This document shows positions 21,116-32,814 of a stretch of DNA of 64,000 bases, piece by piece (the stretch's first letter is position 1; every line of letters begins with the position of its first letter). The DNA lies in NCBI GenBank assembly GCA_024734495.1, contig JALMQS010000187.1, positions 14,093,173 through 14,157,172 on the forward strand. The letters run 5' to 3'. This stretch comes from Forficula auricularia (lineage: Eukaryota > Arthropoda > Insecta > Dermaptera > Forficulidae). Under the pieces are notes generated by a model. It was not told the DNA's origin. It did not search any database and saw nothing but the letters and a program-made list of their open reading frames with translations. A program made the translations under genes and the position numbers.

Positions 21116-22130
21116 TAGCCAAAACATAATTAATTTGTACAAAATTTGCGGTTTTCAAAAATTTATCACCTCTTCGTTGTCAAATTAAATAGAACAAGGC
21201 ATGAATTCACTCCTGCCTTGCATATGTGAAAAGGAGCCTCTATTGCTACCTTTGATGGTATTCTGAGCAATAAAGCTTACTCGGTAACCTGGCCCATCGT
21301 AGTACCTAGTACCCGCTCTTTACCATAAGTAACTGAATTCTGAAAAGTTAAAATATATAATCCTCTCCACTTTCTTCAATTTGGATATGATCATTATTTA
21401 CTACTTTTTACTTTATCCAATGCGAAGCAATGGAGAAAGTATTGCAATCGGTCGCGCGACAAGCGCGACTTCAACGGGTCCTCAGGTAAAGACTACGGAG
21501 CCCATGGACTCAATTAAGGTCACAAATTGAAGTATTCAATGAGATTGAATTTTAGCACGTGGCGGTTTTGCCAAAAGTTACATGGAATCTCGTCGAGAGG
21601 CCAAAAAGTGCCATTTTTTTGGAAGTGCGTGCGGATGGATGGATGGATGGATGTTATCGTTTTTTTCGTCCACGATTTTTTCCACGCCTTTGCACCGATT
21701 GAAATGAAATTGAAAACCTACCATCATTTTAACAAAATGAAGCGCTGATTAGTTTTTGGTATATATCGGCCCACAAACATTAGTATTATACAACATTATT
21801 TATTTCAGTACTTTTTTAGTTTTTTCTAAATATCTTTAAAATGACTTAACCAATTTTGATGAAATTTAATATCCTAATTAAGTGCCTTGGGGCCGACAAA
21901 AAAGGTTAAATAAAGTTTTTAGTAAAATTATATTTTAAAGTACTTTACTCTAAAGTAAGATTTTTGAATTCTTTAAAATTTATTCATTTGATATGTTTAA
22001 TATAGGACTCATTTAACCTAACTAAGTAAGAGTGGATAGGCTTTTCTCTGTGAAATGCTAAAAATTTGGGAAGAAAGTTTATAAGTAACCATAGCAACTG
22101 CGTTCTTTACTTATCCATTACCTTTATAGA

Positions 22131-22610
22131 GGAATCGACTTAAAACCAAAAATAGCGATTGATTCTCATCTAGTACTTGAGGAATAACCATTTTATATTG
22201 AATTTTTGACGTTTCGGTTTTTATTGGTAACCATTGCTGAAGACATAGAGGAATCGACATAAAATCAAAAATAGCGATTGATTCTCATCTAGTACTTGAG
22301 AAATAACCATTCTATATTGGATTTTTGACATTTCCGTTATTATTAGTAACCATTGCTGTAGACATGGAGGAATCGACTTAAAATCAAAAATAGCAATCGA
22401 TTCTCATATAATACTCGAGGAATAACAATTTTACATTAGATTTTTGACGCTTCTATTATTATTGGTAACCATTGCTGAAGACATGGAGGAATCGGCTTAA
22501 AATCAAAAATAACGATCGATTCTTATCTAATACTAGAGGAATAACCTTATTGCATTCCATTTTTGATGTTTTGACTATTAATGGCAACCTCTACTGAAAA
22601 CGTGGAAGAA
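22131..22610 (+). repeat. Tandem array, four units of about 119 bp
   Basis: Units start GAGGAATCGACTTAAAA, GAGGAATCGACATAAAA, GAGGAATCGACTTAAAA and GAGGAATCGGCTTAAAA near 22131, 22250, 22368 and 22487. Each contains TTGATTCT or CGATTCT words, a TTTTTGACGTTT-like block, and ends AACCATTGCTGAAGACAT or a variant. Units differ from one another, so the array is old. Confidence 0.8.
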
Positions 22611-22880
22611 TCGACTTAAAAATCAAAAAGACTAAATTCTTTGAGTTGTTTACCAAAAAAGAATTTAGTCTTTTTGATTTTAAGTCGATTCTTCCACGTT
22701 TTCAGTAGAGGTTGCCATTAATAGTCAAAACATCAAAAATGGAATGCAATAAGGTTATTCCTCTAGTATTAGATAAGAATCGATCGTTATTTTTGATTTT
22801 AAGCCGATTCCTCCATGTCTTCAGCAATGGTTACCAATAATAACCGAAACGTCAAAAATCCAATGTAGAATGGTTATTCC
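22487..22880. repeat. Long palindrome within family Q
   Basis: The last array unit is followed by its own reverse complement. GAATCGACTTAAAAATCAAA then AAGACTAAATTCTTT on the left answers AAAGAATTTAGTCTT then TTTGATTTTAAGTCGATTC on the right, with a loop of about 16 bases at 22645. Arms run near-identically for at least 150 bp each way (for example GAAAACGTGGAAG / CTTCCACGTTTTC). Confidence 0.85.
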
Positions 22881-23399
22881 TCGACTTTTAAATGAGAATC
22901 GATCATTATTTTTGAATTAAAGTCAACATGAACTGCAAATTGCAACTGATATCTGATTAATAATAAAGGAATAAACATATTATTTTTTATTGTTAAAGGA
23001 TAAATAATTAATATATCCAGTACACACCAAGCCAGCAAAATATATTAATATTTCAAATGAATTTGGATAAAGTTTAGCAACGATCCGTTGCAGTTTATTT
23101 AATATTATTTTTACAATTTTAATAATTTTAATTTTTTCAAAATTTTCTGAATATCCTTTACTAACCCCTTCAAATGGTGTTGGCCAAATAAAATAAACAC
23201 AAACATTTCCAATTTATGTAATCGTGATTGTCAGATAAGCACGTTTAAAGGTTTACGAATTAGTAAACCACTCTCGCTTAAACTCCCTGAGGGGTAAATT
23301 ATATTTTAATCTAACACTCATTTTTATCTAAATATGGTAGATTTTCCTTTAGGGAGAGCGAGAGACGAGTGATTACAGAAAATTTTAGGCAAAAATTTG

Positions 23400-23545
23400 T
23401 AAAAAAAAAAAAAATTAACAGGTCAAATTGTATATAAGATATGTTTTCCATAAAAATCTCAATATTTTAAGCAAGTTTATAATTTTATGTTGGGCCGCAT
23501 TCATTGCAGTGCTGGGTCGCGGTTTGGGCAGCCCTGCTTTATAGT
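23400..23545 (-). mobile_element. Charlie-like hAT terminal fragment
   Basis: The minus strand begins CAGGGCTGCCCAAACCGCG near 23535 and continues CAGCACTGCAATGAATGCGG. The same phrase occurs at 62317 (+) as CAGGGCTGTCCAACGCGTGG ... CACTGCAATGAGTGTGG. This terminal style is typical of hAT-Charlie elements. The opposite end was not located. Confidence 0.55.
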
Positions 23546-23749
23546 GTTGATATAAATAAAGAATTTCTATAGGTATTGTAACATACTGTATTTGTATTTT
23601 ACTTTTGCTTGTTATTGGTTATGTTATCAATTCAATATCAATTGTAAAAGTCTGTATTTGATGGCTAAAAGGCCAGGAATAAAAAAAAAGTATTGAATTT
23701 CGTTTTGATGCCTTCATTGATTTTTGAGCTGGAGTGTACAGAAAATTTA

Positions 23750-24222
23750 GTCATAATAAACACATTGTTAAAATTTGAAGACGATTTATCATACCAAACA
23801 TGAAATAATTGCAATTAAAAATGAAATTTTTTACATATGGTAGATTGGAAAAGTGTGGGAAAATGATCATTTTTTATATTTTTTTTTCATTGAAAGACTC
23901 ACCATCTTGATGAAAAACTAATATTTGTTAGAATAATATATTCGGAGTAACTTAAAAAAATTTGAAATTATTCACCTCGTAGTTTTGTTAAAAAATAAAA
24001 AAATAAAAAAAAACATATTTGGGCGAATATTTTTAGTCGATGGGATATAAGAATGGAGGAGATACCTGTCTGCTTGGAAACGATCCATTCATAAACAAAA
24101 TATAGTAGTGTGAGAAGTACAGTCACGTTAAAAAGTCATAACCTAATATTTTAGCACCGTTCATATGTATAGAGTGGTTACGAGGCTAAAACTTTTTGTG
24201 TGGATTGTAGCGAAAGAACTAC
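23750..24222 (+). repeat. Dispersed repeat family R, copy 2
   Basis: Same orientation and wording as 7840-8282, with small indels in the A/T runs. Confidence 0.75.
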
Positions 24223-24469
24223 CTTAAAATATAAATGTTTAAATGTTCAGTATAGGTGCATGGTGTTATAGCAGAAAATAAAAATACATTTTTAATAGAA
24301 AGGGAGACCCGGCCTGGTTTTTCACAAGTCTCAGTTCTCGATCGCTGTTGCTTCTTAGTGGCCTAAAATCTTACCACAGTACATAATATTATTATGTATT
24401 AAAATTAAGGTTAAATTCAATATCTGTTTTTCCAGCTAGGTTTTCCTCTGAAATGTCTGTTCGGGGTTG

Positions 24470-24610
24470 GTTGTCTCAAAAATTTCGGGGATGGTCGTGA
24501 CATGTAAACCTAAGGAGAAATGGATCCAGTTTATAAATTGTAAGTGGGCTCATGCATTATGTACCCCAGGACCAAATAACTTCTATACATTGAAAAGTTT
24601 TAAGCTATTG
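24470..24610 (+). pseudogene. Possible PHD-type zinc-finger fragment
   Basis: The frame reads VTCKPKEKWIQFINCKWAHA then LCTPGPNNFYTLK. The spacing C..KEKWIQ..NCK.WAH..C resembles the PHD finger found at the C-terminus of some insect transposon-encoded proteins, but expected cysteines are replaced (F for C in IQF, L for C in YTL). Only the fragment remains. Confidence 0.35.
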
Positions 24611-24860
24611 CATAGCTTAAATCGCGGGCTTTGCGCGCGGCGACCGAATCGAGAAATTTCGTAACGAAAATAACCTAACAATCCCCTCCAAGCGGCCAGC
24701 CGAAATCCAGCGGAGTCGCCCGACTCTTGGCGGAGAGGCGGCTCGAGCGGGGGAGATATCCCCCTCGCCGCCGCCCACCTCTCTTACACGAGACTCGAGC
24801 GACTCGACTGACAGCCGACCGGCGGATTTAAGAGGTGGGAGGGGCTTTCAAAGGATCTCA
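24600..24860. repeat. GC-rich repeat, copy 1
   Basis: AGCTATTGCATAGCTT followed by ATCGCGGGCTTTGCGCGCGG and CGACCGAATCGAGAAATTTC matches the left part of 25253-25571. The following 170 bases are very GC-rich (GGCGGCTCGAGCGGGGGAG) and differ from the other copy. No gene is evident. Confidence 0.5.
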
Positions 24861-25252
24861 TTATGGAGGGGATTTTGAAATTAAAGGGGGGGTGTTCTTT
24901 TACAAAATTATAATTTATTAATTATCTTATTTTTTACAATGCATTTAAATTATAAAATACAATTAAACTATAATAGTAAATAATATAAATTAATAATAAA
25001 TAATTTTCTGGAGACGAACAGTGGACAGCCGGTACATCTTTAAAAGAAAAAAATATATTTTAAATTGCATTTTAAAGTAAAAAACGCGGAATATAGAATA
25101 TTTTTTTTTTATTAACATTTATTTTAAATTTTTTTCAGACGGACATGAGACAACACCGTGGGATTATTATTATTATTTGTATTTCCCATGTATTATGCTA
25201 TTCAAATAAATAGGATTAAACAAAAATAATTATTAAGCTATTGCATATAAAG

Positions 25253-25571
25253 CTATTGCATAGCTTTTATCGCGGGCTTTGAGCGCGGCGACCGAATCAA
25301 GAAATTCCGTAACGAAAATAAACTTAACACCCCCACTCCGACCGGCACGGCGGTGCGGCGTTGAAAGCATCGTCTAACGTCGTTTCAGTTCGACAGACTT
25401 CGACACGGTGTTTGTGTGCGTGCGACTAGACGTATGCGTGTAGACTGTACGAAGCTCGCACGGATCGAGACGAGCTGTTCCGAAATCGGACGAATACGTA
25501 AGCAGCTGTTTGTGAAAAAATATTGCATAAATATTATAATTGCATAAGTTGATAAAAATGCTATGCAATAG
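25253..25571. mobile_element. 319-bp TIR element with GC-rich core
   Basis: Left CTATTGCATAGCTTTTATC is inverted against right GATAAAAATGCTATGCAATAG. The core is CpG-rich (GCGCGGCGACCGAATC, GGCACGGCGGTGCGGCG) in strong contrast to the AT-rich flanks. The 93- and 72-codon frames on the minus strand are products of the GC-rich core and show no known domain. Confidence 0.55.
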
Positions 25572-26367
25572 TTTTTCCGCGGCAGTCCCCGAGTGCCACA
25601 CATCTATTTTATTTTGCCTAGAGTAGCAGAGTTGTTGATTCATAGTGAGAAACAAAGAGGTTGTCTGGATACCTGGCTAACTGGCTAACCAGCTGAGAAA
25701 GAAGAAAAAAAATTTCAAAAATTTTCAATATCCACGCGATATTGATCCCATGAAAAATAATATTTATAATTAAAAAGACTGAGGATGAGGGCCAAGCCTT
25801 CTAAACTATAGTCTAAAACAAATAAATAATATATATACAGATTTATAATTTCGATATATATGTGTGTATGTTTATCAAGCAGAGGATAACCTCTTTGTTT
25901 CTCTTTATGAACTTCTATTAATATATGGTACATATCAAAATTGTGAGAGTGGGCTCGAAAGTGACTAGGTTAATATAGGACATTTTCTTAAATATTTACT
26001 TAAATTACTATTTTGGTGTCTAAATTGGTCTTAAATATGTAATAGTCCTTATCAGTATCATTGTTTGATTTTTCCTCGGATTTTTCTATCCTTAATACAA
26101 TTTCTTTTTTAATACACTTTTTCTTTTTTTTCCATCTAAATAACCCGTGACAACCAACCCGGAGTCTGGGCAGGTTTTCACAAAATTTTACTCTGGCAGA
26201 ACTTTTTTTTCTGACAAGCTAAATGCTGCTATGGCCTCAAATTTATGGGGAAAATATAGCCAAGGAAACATATTACGAGATACACTAATGATAGAAAGGG
26301 AAACTGTAAACACTACCTTTTCAAAAATTAAAAACCATAAAATGTGACAACCATTCCCAGTCTCCCT

Positions 26368-26665
26368 CAAGGGTGGATCCAGGAATTTTTTATGGGGGGG
26401 GGGGGTGAATGTATATAAGGTGCCCGATGTAAGATCTACTTTTATCTCAGAAGTGTGTCGCGATCGAATTGTCCAAGCGGGGGGGGGGGGGGCAGAGAAG
26501 CCGCCCCCCCCCCCCACACACACACACATAGAACTTTATTTTCAATTTAAAAATTTAAAAAATAAATAAATGTTTTTTTTTTTTTACAAATTTTTTTGCC
26601 AGGCACGGGCCTCTATGGGGGGGGCGATCGCCCCTCCGCCCCCCCCCCCCCTGGATCCGCCCTTG
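26368..26665. mobile_element. hAT MITE, 298 bp, exact 8-bp target duplication
   Basis: Ends CAAGGGTGGATCCAGG and CCTGGATCCGCCCTTG (one mismatch over 16 bp). Flanked by GTCTCCCT at 26360-26367 and 26666-26673. The interior holds G and C homopolymer runs (26394-26405, 26480-26491, 26505-26515, 26640-26651) and a CA run. Frames across it are shadows. C/G runs may carry length errors. Confidence 0.85.
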
Positions 26666-26809
26666 GTCTCCCTTATATTATTTAAAGTTTATTTAAATTG
26701 AATAGTAGGACAGCTCTAGATAGATTTACCGAGAGTCTTTAAAAAACCTTCCAATCTTACTCCAATTTGTTTTATAAAAGGGGGCTGAAATTTCACAATT
26801 GTTGAACAA

Positions 26810-26960
26810 CAGTCTGTTTTTTTGGCTTTTCGGCCCTTCTAGCCATCAGCCAATTTACGATACTATTATGAAATTATGACTTCTATGTAGGGATCAAATT
26901 TTTAGCCGGTTGCCTCGAGTCGGATTCGACAGTCTGGGTTTGTAATTATTTTGTCATTTT
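26810..26960 (-). mobile_element. SINE family S, copy 2
   Basis: The minus strand carries GTCGAATCCGACTCGAGGCA, ACCGGCTAAAAATTTGATCC, and GGCTAGAAGGGCCGAAAAGC followed by an A-rich end, matching 12955-13165. Confidence 0.65.
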
Positions 26961-27059
26961 ATTTTCCATTGTAAATATAATATGTAGTAGCTATGATGTG
27001 TTTGTTTATTTGTGAAATCACTAAACAATCCAAAATATTAAAAAAAAAAATAGTTTAAT

Positions 27060-28420
27060 GTTTTTTACCTTGTCTCTGTACATGAAGGTTTGTTCAATTC
27101 TTAGTCATCAAAAATACACGAAACGCTACACACCCAGAAAACACAATTATTACGCACTTGCACCGCTGGCTGCTCAACTCGGAATGAAATAAATGCATTT
27201 CATTTACAAAAAACAGAGCAAAGGGAAAAGAATGCCGTTACTTGATTAGATATCAGAAAATAATTCCAAATAAAATAAAAACGTATTCAAGAGATGCCCA
27301 ATTGGTTTGAGATTGTTTTTAAAAAAACTAACCTGTGCGTCAAGTGATTTTCACTTAACTTTTCCTCATTAATTAAAAATCAACATTTTAGAAAGAATAA
27401 ACTTTGAAATAAATATTTAATAAATAAAATAACAAATAATCATCTGATTGTAATAAATTCTATCACAAATTTACAAAATCAAATACAGTTCTACAGGTGT
27501 TATGACCACCTATGAAGTACTGGTTAAAAATATACACTACCCAACCACAAAATAACTAACAGATATTTTGACGAAATCATTAATATATTTAAAAATATAA
27601 ATGTTCACTATACGAGGTTTTATTGTAGACCGAAACGCTGTAAATTCCCTCAATTTTTTTTTTTTTTACAAAATAGTTTTCTCCGTTTTTGTGATATTTT
27701 GAAAAAAAGAAGCAAATGAAAAGAAAATCTCTAAATTAGGGGTGTCCAACCTTTTGTTTTACACGGTCTACGTTTGAAGAAAAAAATTGTCTGCAGAAAA
27801 AATATACTTAATTCTACCGATTTTATTATTAAAAAAGAGAATTCTAATAATATAGTAGTAGTATAGTAGTTTTAGTATATTATACTATAATCTATAACGA
27901 TACCCATCAGAGAGAAAGACCAAAAATGGCATAGCATAATAATCTTTGATTTCTATTGGCCGCAGAAAAAATATACTAATTCTACCGATTTTGTTATTCA
28001 AAAAAGAGAGTTAATAATATAGTAGTACTAGTAGAGTAATTAGTATATTATACTTTAATGATATCCACCAATACAAAGAAAAAAAATGACATAGCTTTGA
28101 TTTCTATTTGTTCAGAATTTTTGTTTTCAATCTTATTGATGAAATATCAAGAAGTTTTAACTTTTCAAATAATAAATATTTTAGAAATAAGAGGTGAATT
28201 TTGGTATTTAAAAAAAAGAACTTTATTATTTTTTATAGGTGAGCTTCTAATTTTACTTTTCGTAAATTTTATTCTTGAAAATAGTTTATCGTATATGTAA
28301 ATACATACATACTTAAAAAAAGTGATATCTTGAATATTGTAAAGCCAGAAATATTTGTTTCTGAATATATAATTATTATAAAATTTTAATAAAGAGACAT
28401 TATTAAGTTTTGCTTTCAAA
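27060..28420. other. AT-rich; possible old hAT terminus, no gene
   Basis: At 27738, TTAGGGGTGTCCAACCTTTTG resembles a Charlie-like hAT end. Phrases at 28230-28420 (minus strand) match words near 63340-63400, such as TACGAAAAGTAAAATTAGAAG. An old hAT-derived repeat probably lies here but its limits are unclear. TAGTA-type simple repeats occur at 27850-28040. Confidence 0.35.
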
Positions 28421-28528
28421 TCGGTATCTATGATAATTATATATTAGTTCTATATATTCAATCAGAAAGTTTGAACGTAAAAAATATATATCTAATGAAA
28501 ATGGAGTTAGGGAAATTAAGATTTTAAC

Positions 28529-29986
28529 AGGAAATAATTCCGGTAAAGATTTTATTGCTGGAATACCTTATTGGTACTCTAATATTACTACCCTAAGTTT
28601 CCCTCCAAATCAGTGTTTTGGAAAATTTTCTACGCGCCACTAAAATGAGAAAATTTCGGAGTTTCTTCGGGTTTTCTTGAATATAACGGCTTATCAAACC
28701 AAAAAGATATCTTTTAGTTAAATTAACACTCTTTAAATTAGTGTAAAAGGATAACAATTTTATCTATTTACATTAAGTAGAACCGGTACTAGCGCCTGTC
28801 AAAAAGCAGCCCCGGGATCAGTTTTGAATATCCCGTGAAACTCATACTTTTTTCGATTTTTCTCCATTTTGACCATGAAGGAGCACTTTTTCGACAAAGA
28901 TTACTCTATACATTTTTAAACTAGATTAAATTTTCTACAAAAGAAACAAAGTTTTATATCAATTGGATAATATGGTAACTCGTCCCGCAATAAGGTTGAA
29001 ATTTGCAGTTTTTTGCAAAAAATGGTAGTTTTTTCTTCATAATATGAAAAACACTCATCCTAAAAACTTGATTTTTGTCTCATTCTCTAGTAGATTTTGG
29101 TGACTTTTTTGGAACACTTTTTGATAAAACTCTTCTATTTTATAGATATCCAGCATTTTCCATGACGCTTTTGAGGATTCGGATCATAATGTCCGGAAAA
29201 TGTAGGATACCTATAAATCAAAGAGTTTTAACAAAAAAGTGGTCCAAGGAAACGTTCAAGTCAACAAAACTTCCTAGAAATGAGTTAAAAATCAACTTTC
29301 TAGGATGAGTGTAGTTTTCATTTTATGAAGGAAAAACTGCGATTTGTTGAAATAATGTATCATTTCCTGTCATGGAAAATGCAGGATATCCATAAATCTA
29401 AGAATTTTAACAAAAAAGTGGTCCAAGTAAACGTTCAAGTCAACAAAATTTTCTAAACAATGAGATAGGAATCAAGTTTATAGGATGAGTGGTTTTCAAT
29501 TTATGAATGAAAAACTGGAAACTTCAACCTCATTTCGGCACCATTATCCAATTAAGATGAAACTTTGTTTAAATTGTATCAAATTTAATCGTAAAATGTA
29601 TAGAGTTGTCTTTGTCCAAAACGTGCTCCTTCATGGTCAAAATGGGGAAAATTCGAAAAAGTACGAGTTTTAGGGATATTCAAAACTGATCCCGGGGGCT
29701 GTTTTTTGACAGGCGCTAGTACCGGTTCTACTTAACATAAATAGATAAAATTGTTTTCATTTTACGCATAATTTAAAGAGCTTTTAATTTATATAAAAAA
29801 TATATTTTTGATTTGATAATCCGTTTTAGAGTTATTCAAAAAAACTGAAAAAAACTCGAAATTTTTTCATTTTGAGGCGCGTAGAAAGAATCTCCACAAC
29901 ACAGATTTGGGTGAAAAATTAGGATAGAAATAATGGAGTACCAATAAAGGTATTCCAGTAATAAAATCTTTACTAGGAATTATTTA
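28529..29986. mobile_element. Foldback element F2, 1.46 kb
   Basis: Imperfect inverted arms of about 500 bp. Left blocks GTAAAGATTTTATTGCTGGA, AGAACCGGTACTAGCGCCTG and GACCATGAAGGAGCAC answer right blocks GTGCTCCTTCATGGTC, CAGGCGCTAGTACCGGTTCT and TCCAGTAATAAAATCTTTAC. The centre (29200-29470) has a direct repeat containing AAAAAAGTGGTCCAAG. The 60-77 codon frames match nothing known. Confidence 0.75.
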
Positions 29987-30571
29987 TAGTTTTCAAATAG
30001 AATAAAATGGTGATATTTTTTCAGATTGATTGCAGATTTAAAATTATGACTTTTATTTTTCGAAAACTTTTCAGTAGATTTTAGAGGAAAAAATTATCTG
30101 GACAAATTGTATCAGATACATTTTCCAGTAAGTACATATAAATATCAATATGAAATTTAAATGGCTTGGTGCATAGAGAATATGTTAGTTTTTTAAAAGA
30201 GGATGAATGGAAAAATACTGTAAATCATAAAGTTGACATGGGTTACCTAATGCGGGAATATAAAATTTTAATCGAATTAACGAAAAAATAATTAGAATTT
30301 TTTTAATTAATTATTCTGATAGTCATGATGTAGATAATGAGTTGACTGATGACCTTTCCTTGCTTGTTCATTAGTTGTTAATTACTTCATAAAACATTTA
30401 ACTTATTAAAGAACATCATTATATTTCGATGAGTTGAGACTTCGTTAAAACATCGAATGTTAATAAATATGGTTGTCATCTTTTATTGTGAGTTGTAATA
30501 TATATACTAGTATATGTATATAGTGTATGATCAAGCTTTTTTCGTTGAATTGTGTAAGCTTATGCAGTCGG

Positions 30572-31003
30572 TCAAGTCTTTATCTCAATTATAACCAATG
30601 TCCCCAGCGTGTAAGTTTCTCATCTAAATAACATGGGGTTTTTGCCATCAATTTTTTATTCCGGCCAAAGTAATGGTTCAAAAAATTTGAAACTCTGTAG
30701 ACATTATCCTTATAATAGTAGATATCTCTCAGAATTTTTACAGATTTTTAGCTATTATAATTTTGAAGTCTACAATCTAGTAACACTAAGATATAGCAGT
30801 ATTTTATCTAGCTGTAGCTAAAAATCTGTAATAATTCTGATGGATAGCTAGTATTATACGGATAAATTCTACAGAGTTTCAAATTTTTTGAACCATTACT
30901 TTGGCCGAAATAAAAATTGATATTTTAATGCCAAAAACCCCATGTTATTTAGATGAGAAACTTACATCGCTGGGGCACAGATTATAATTGAGATAGAGAC
31001 TTG
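30572..31003. mobile_element. Foldback element F3, 432 bp
   Basis: Left CAAGTCTTTATCTCAATTAT, AAGTTTCTCATCTAAATAAC and CCAAAGTAATGGTTCAAAAA are answered on the right by TTTTTGAACCATTACTTTGG, GTTATTTAGATGAGAAACTT and ATAATTGAGATAGAGACTTG. Arms are about 190 bp, centre near 30790. Confidence 0.8.
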
Positions 31004-31424
31004 AAAATTGGGGGATATTTTCTTTTTTATTTCGAGCCATATGAGCCCTTGTGAGCGTAAAAATTCGAAAATACTCAAAATAAGGACCACCCTACTAAAT
31101 AGTTATATTTAGATAAAATTAAGGTTTTTTCTATCAATGTATATATTGCTAAAAACCTCCCTAAACTTTGGATATAGGTAGGTGCACGTTTTAAGCAAAA
31201 TTATGAAAGAAAACGCAGTCAACAAAATTGATATCTGACTGTCTGTCTGTTTTCTGTTCGCAATTGGCATAAAAATGGCTGGAAGTTTTTTATGAGATTT
31301 CCTATTTGGATCAGTATTTTCCAAATTAAAATCTAGGCTAAAAAGTTTTTATTCATTTTCCTGAGACTTCATACCAAGAACCAGCATTTTGCCAATTTTC
31401 AATATTAAACTAGGAAATTTTTTC

Positions 31425-31612
31425 TGTGTAAAATAAAAAATAAATAAAGTATTTTGAGTATTTTTCAAAATACAAAATACCTGAAAACATATATTTAGAT
31501 ACAAAATACATAAGTACTGAGTATTTTCGATACATATACATAATACAAATGTATCGAAAATACGTATTTTAAATAATTGTATTTTCGATACTGCCTATCT
31601 CTACACTTACGT
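31425..31612. repeat. AAAATAC-rich palindromic repeat
   Basis: Dense words AAAATAC, AGTATTTT, TATCGAAAATAC and GTATTTTCGATAC form several overlapping palindromes, ending TACTGCCTATCTCTACA. Similar sequence is common in arthropod intergenic DNA. No coding. Confidence 0.5.
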
Positions 31613-31619
31613 ATGTCAT

Positions 31620-32800
31620 AGATTCAGATAAACATAAACCACAAAAATAGAAGGGTCTTAAAATGAATAAATATTTTGCATACTAAACGTTTCCAGACAA
31701 GATATAATATAAAAATATTAATTTATTTTCTAACAGTTCTTAAAATATTTCTCTGATATCTCAAAAGTCACTAATTAAAAATGATCGACACAAAATATCT
31801 TTGTGTTGCAATTTTAAAACAATTAGATACTCTTTTCATTTTATATAAAACCTTCTCATCTGTTGAAATAAAGCGAAAACCCACAATAATATAAACATAA
31901 AATCAGTTTGTTTACAAAAAAAATGGAAAGATCAATAAATAGATAGACATATTTCACATTTTCAGTATTCACTATTCCTCATCAAAAGCAATATAAAAAT
32001 GCAATTTAAAAAAATCATACGTTAATTAAAAATAGAGCCAAACTTATCATACATTTTTTTAAGTGTACAAAAAATGAAATTTTTAATCGATGGTTAAAAT
32101 ATAATTTGTTAAAGGCGCAATTAATTGTCCGCAAATGTTAGCGATTTGGCAACTTTTCCTTCAACAAACAATTCGTGGCTCTGAGATACAAGCTCTCAAA
32201 GAGTCACGACCCAGACAGGGCATCGCAATACTTCCACATTATATTCTATGAATAGAAATGTGAAAGTAAAAATTAGATAAAAATCGAAAATTGTTTCCAT
32301 ACCAAGAACGTCCTTTATAATTTATGGTGATTTGGCAATTGTTTGACAGTAGGCAGAATTAGAAAGGTAAAGTTTTTATTTTTTTATTGATGATATTTTT
32401 GTGAGAAAGAGTTACACCAAGAAAGTGCAGCCTCTAAAGACCTGGATTAGCCGCTCTATCGTAAGAGGAAGATGAAGAGATTTTATGGACTAGGTAGGAG
32501 TCGAAGGTATCTGTGGATGTAGGTCTTAAACAGCTGAAGGTTATAGGTCACAGGGCAGACGATGGCAGGAAGGGAGAGTTCCAGTCCCTTAAATATTTTT
32601 ATTCCGGTCCCATTGCAAAATCTTTTAGTATATGGTACAAGAAAAGAAAATCATCGCAGAAGAAGCTTTTAATGAAATTTTTAAAGTTTGCTCTAAATTT
32701 CTTAATTTTACATAGGGGCAATGGGAATTTGTTTTTAATCACCCTTCAACTGCTAAAGCTTAAAGCTAACGAGTCACTTCAGGAAGCTTTTGTCTTCTTC
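31620..32800. other. No gene recognised
   Basis: AT-rich, with a somewhat GC-richer patch at 32420-32600 (AGCCGCTCTATCGTAAGAGG). The 139-codon frame at 32513-32932 (+) runs antisense into the LINE fragment and has no recognisable domain. Confidence 0.4.
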
Positions 32801-32814
32801 TTCTTATTCTTCTA

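Larger units (their letters stand above)
21405..23110 (+). repeat. Repeat family Q, copy B (fullest copy)
   Basis: Starts near TTTTTACTTTATCCAATGCG, contains CGACTTCAACGGGTCCTCAG and a GGAT microsatellite (21632-21652), then a tandem array (22131-22610), then a palindrome centred near 22650, and ends CGATCCGTTGCAGTTTATTT. The 73-codon frame at 21527 is not a recognisable protein. No terminal inverted repeats or target duplication were found. Confidence 0.65.

Noticed and set aside
25374..25655. 93-codon frame in the GC-rich element
   Set aside because: Overlaps another open frame on the same strand in a GC-rich repeat; no domain.
26188..26529. 113-codon frame with G/P-rich ends
   Set aside because: Product of the G/C homopolymer runs of the hAT MITE.
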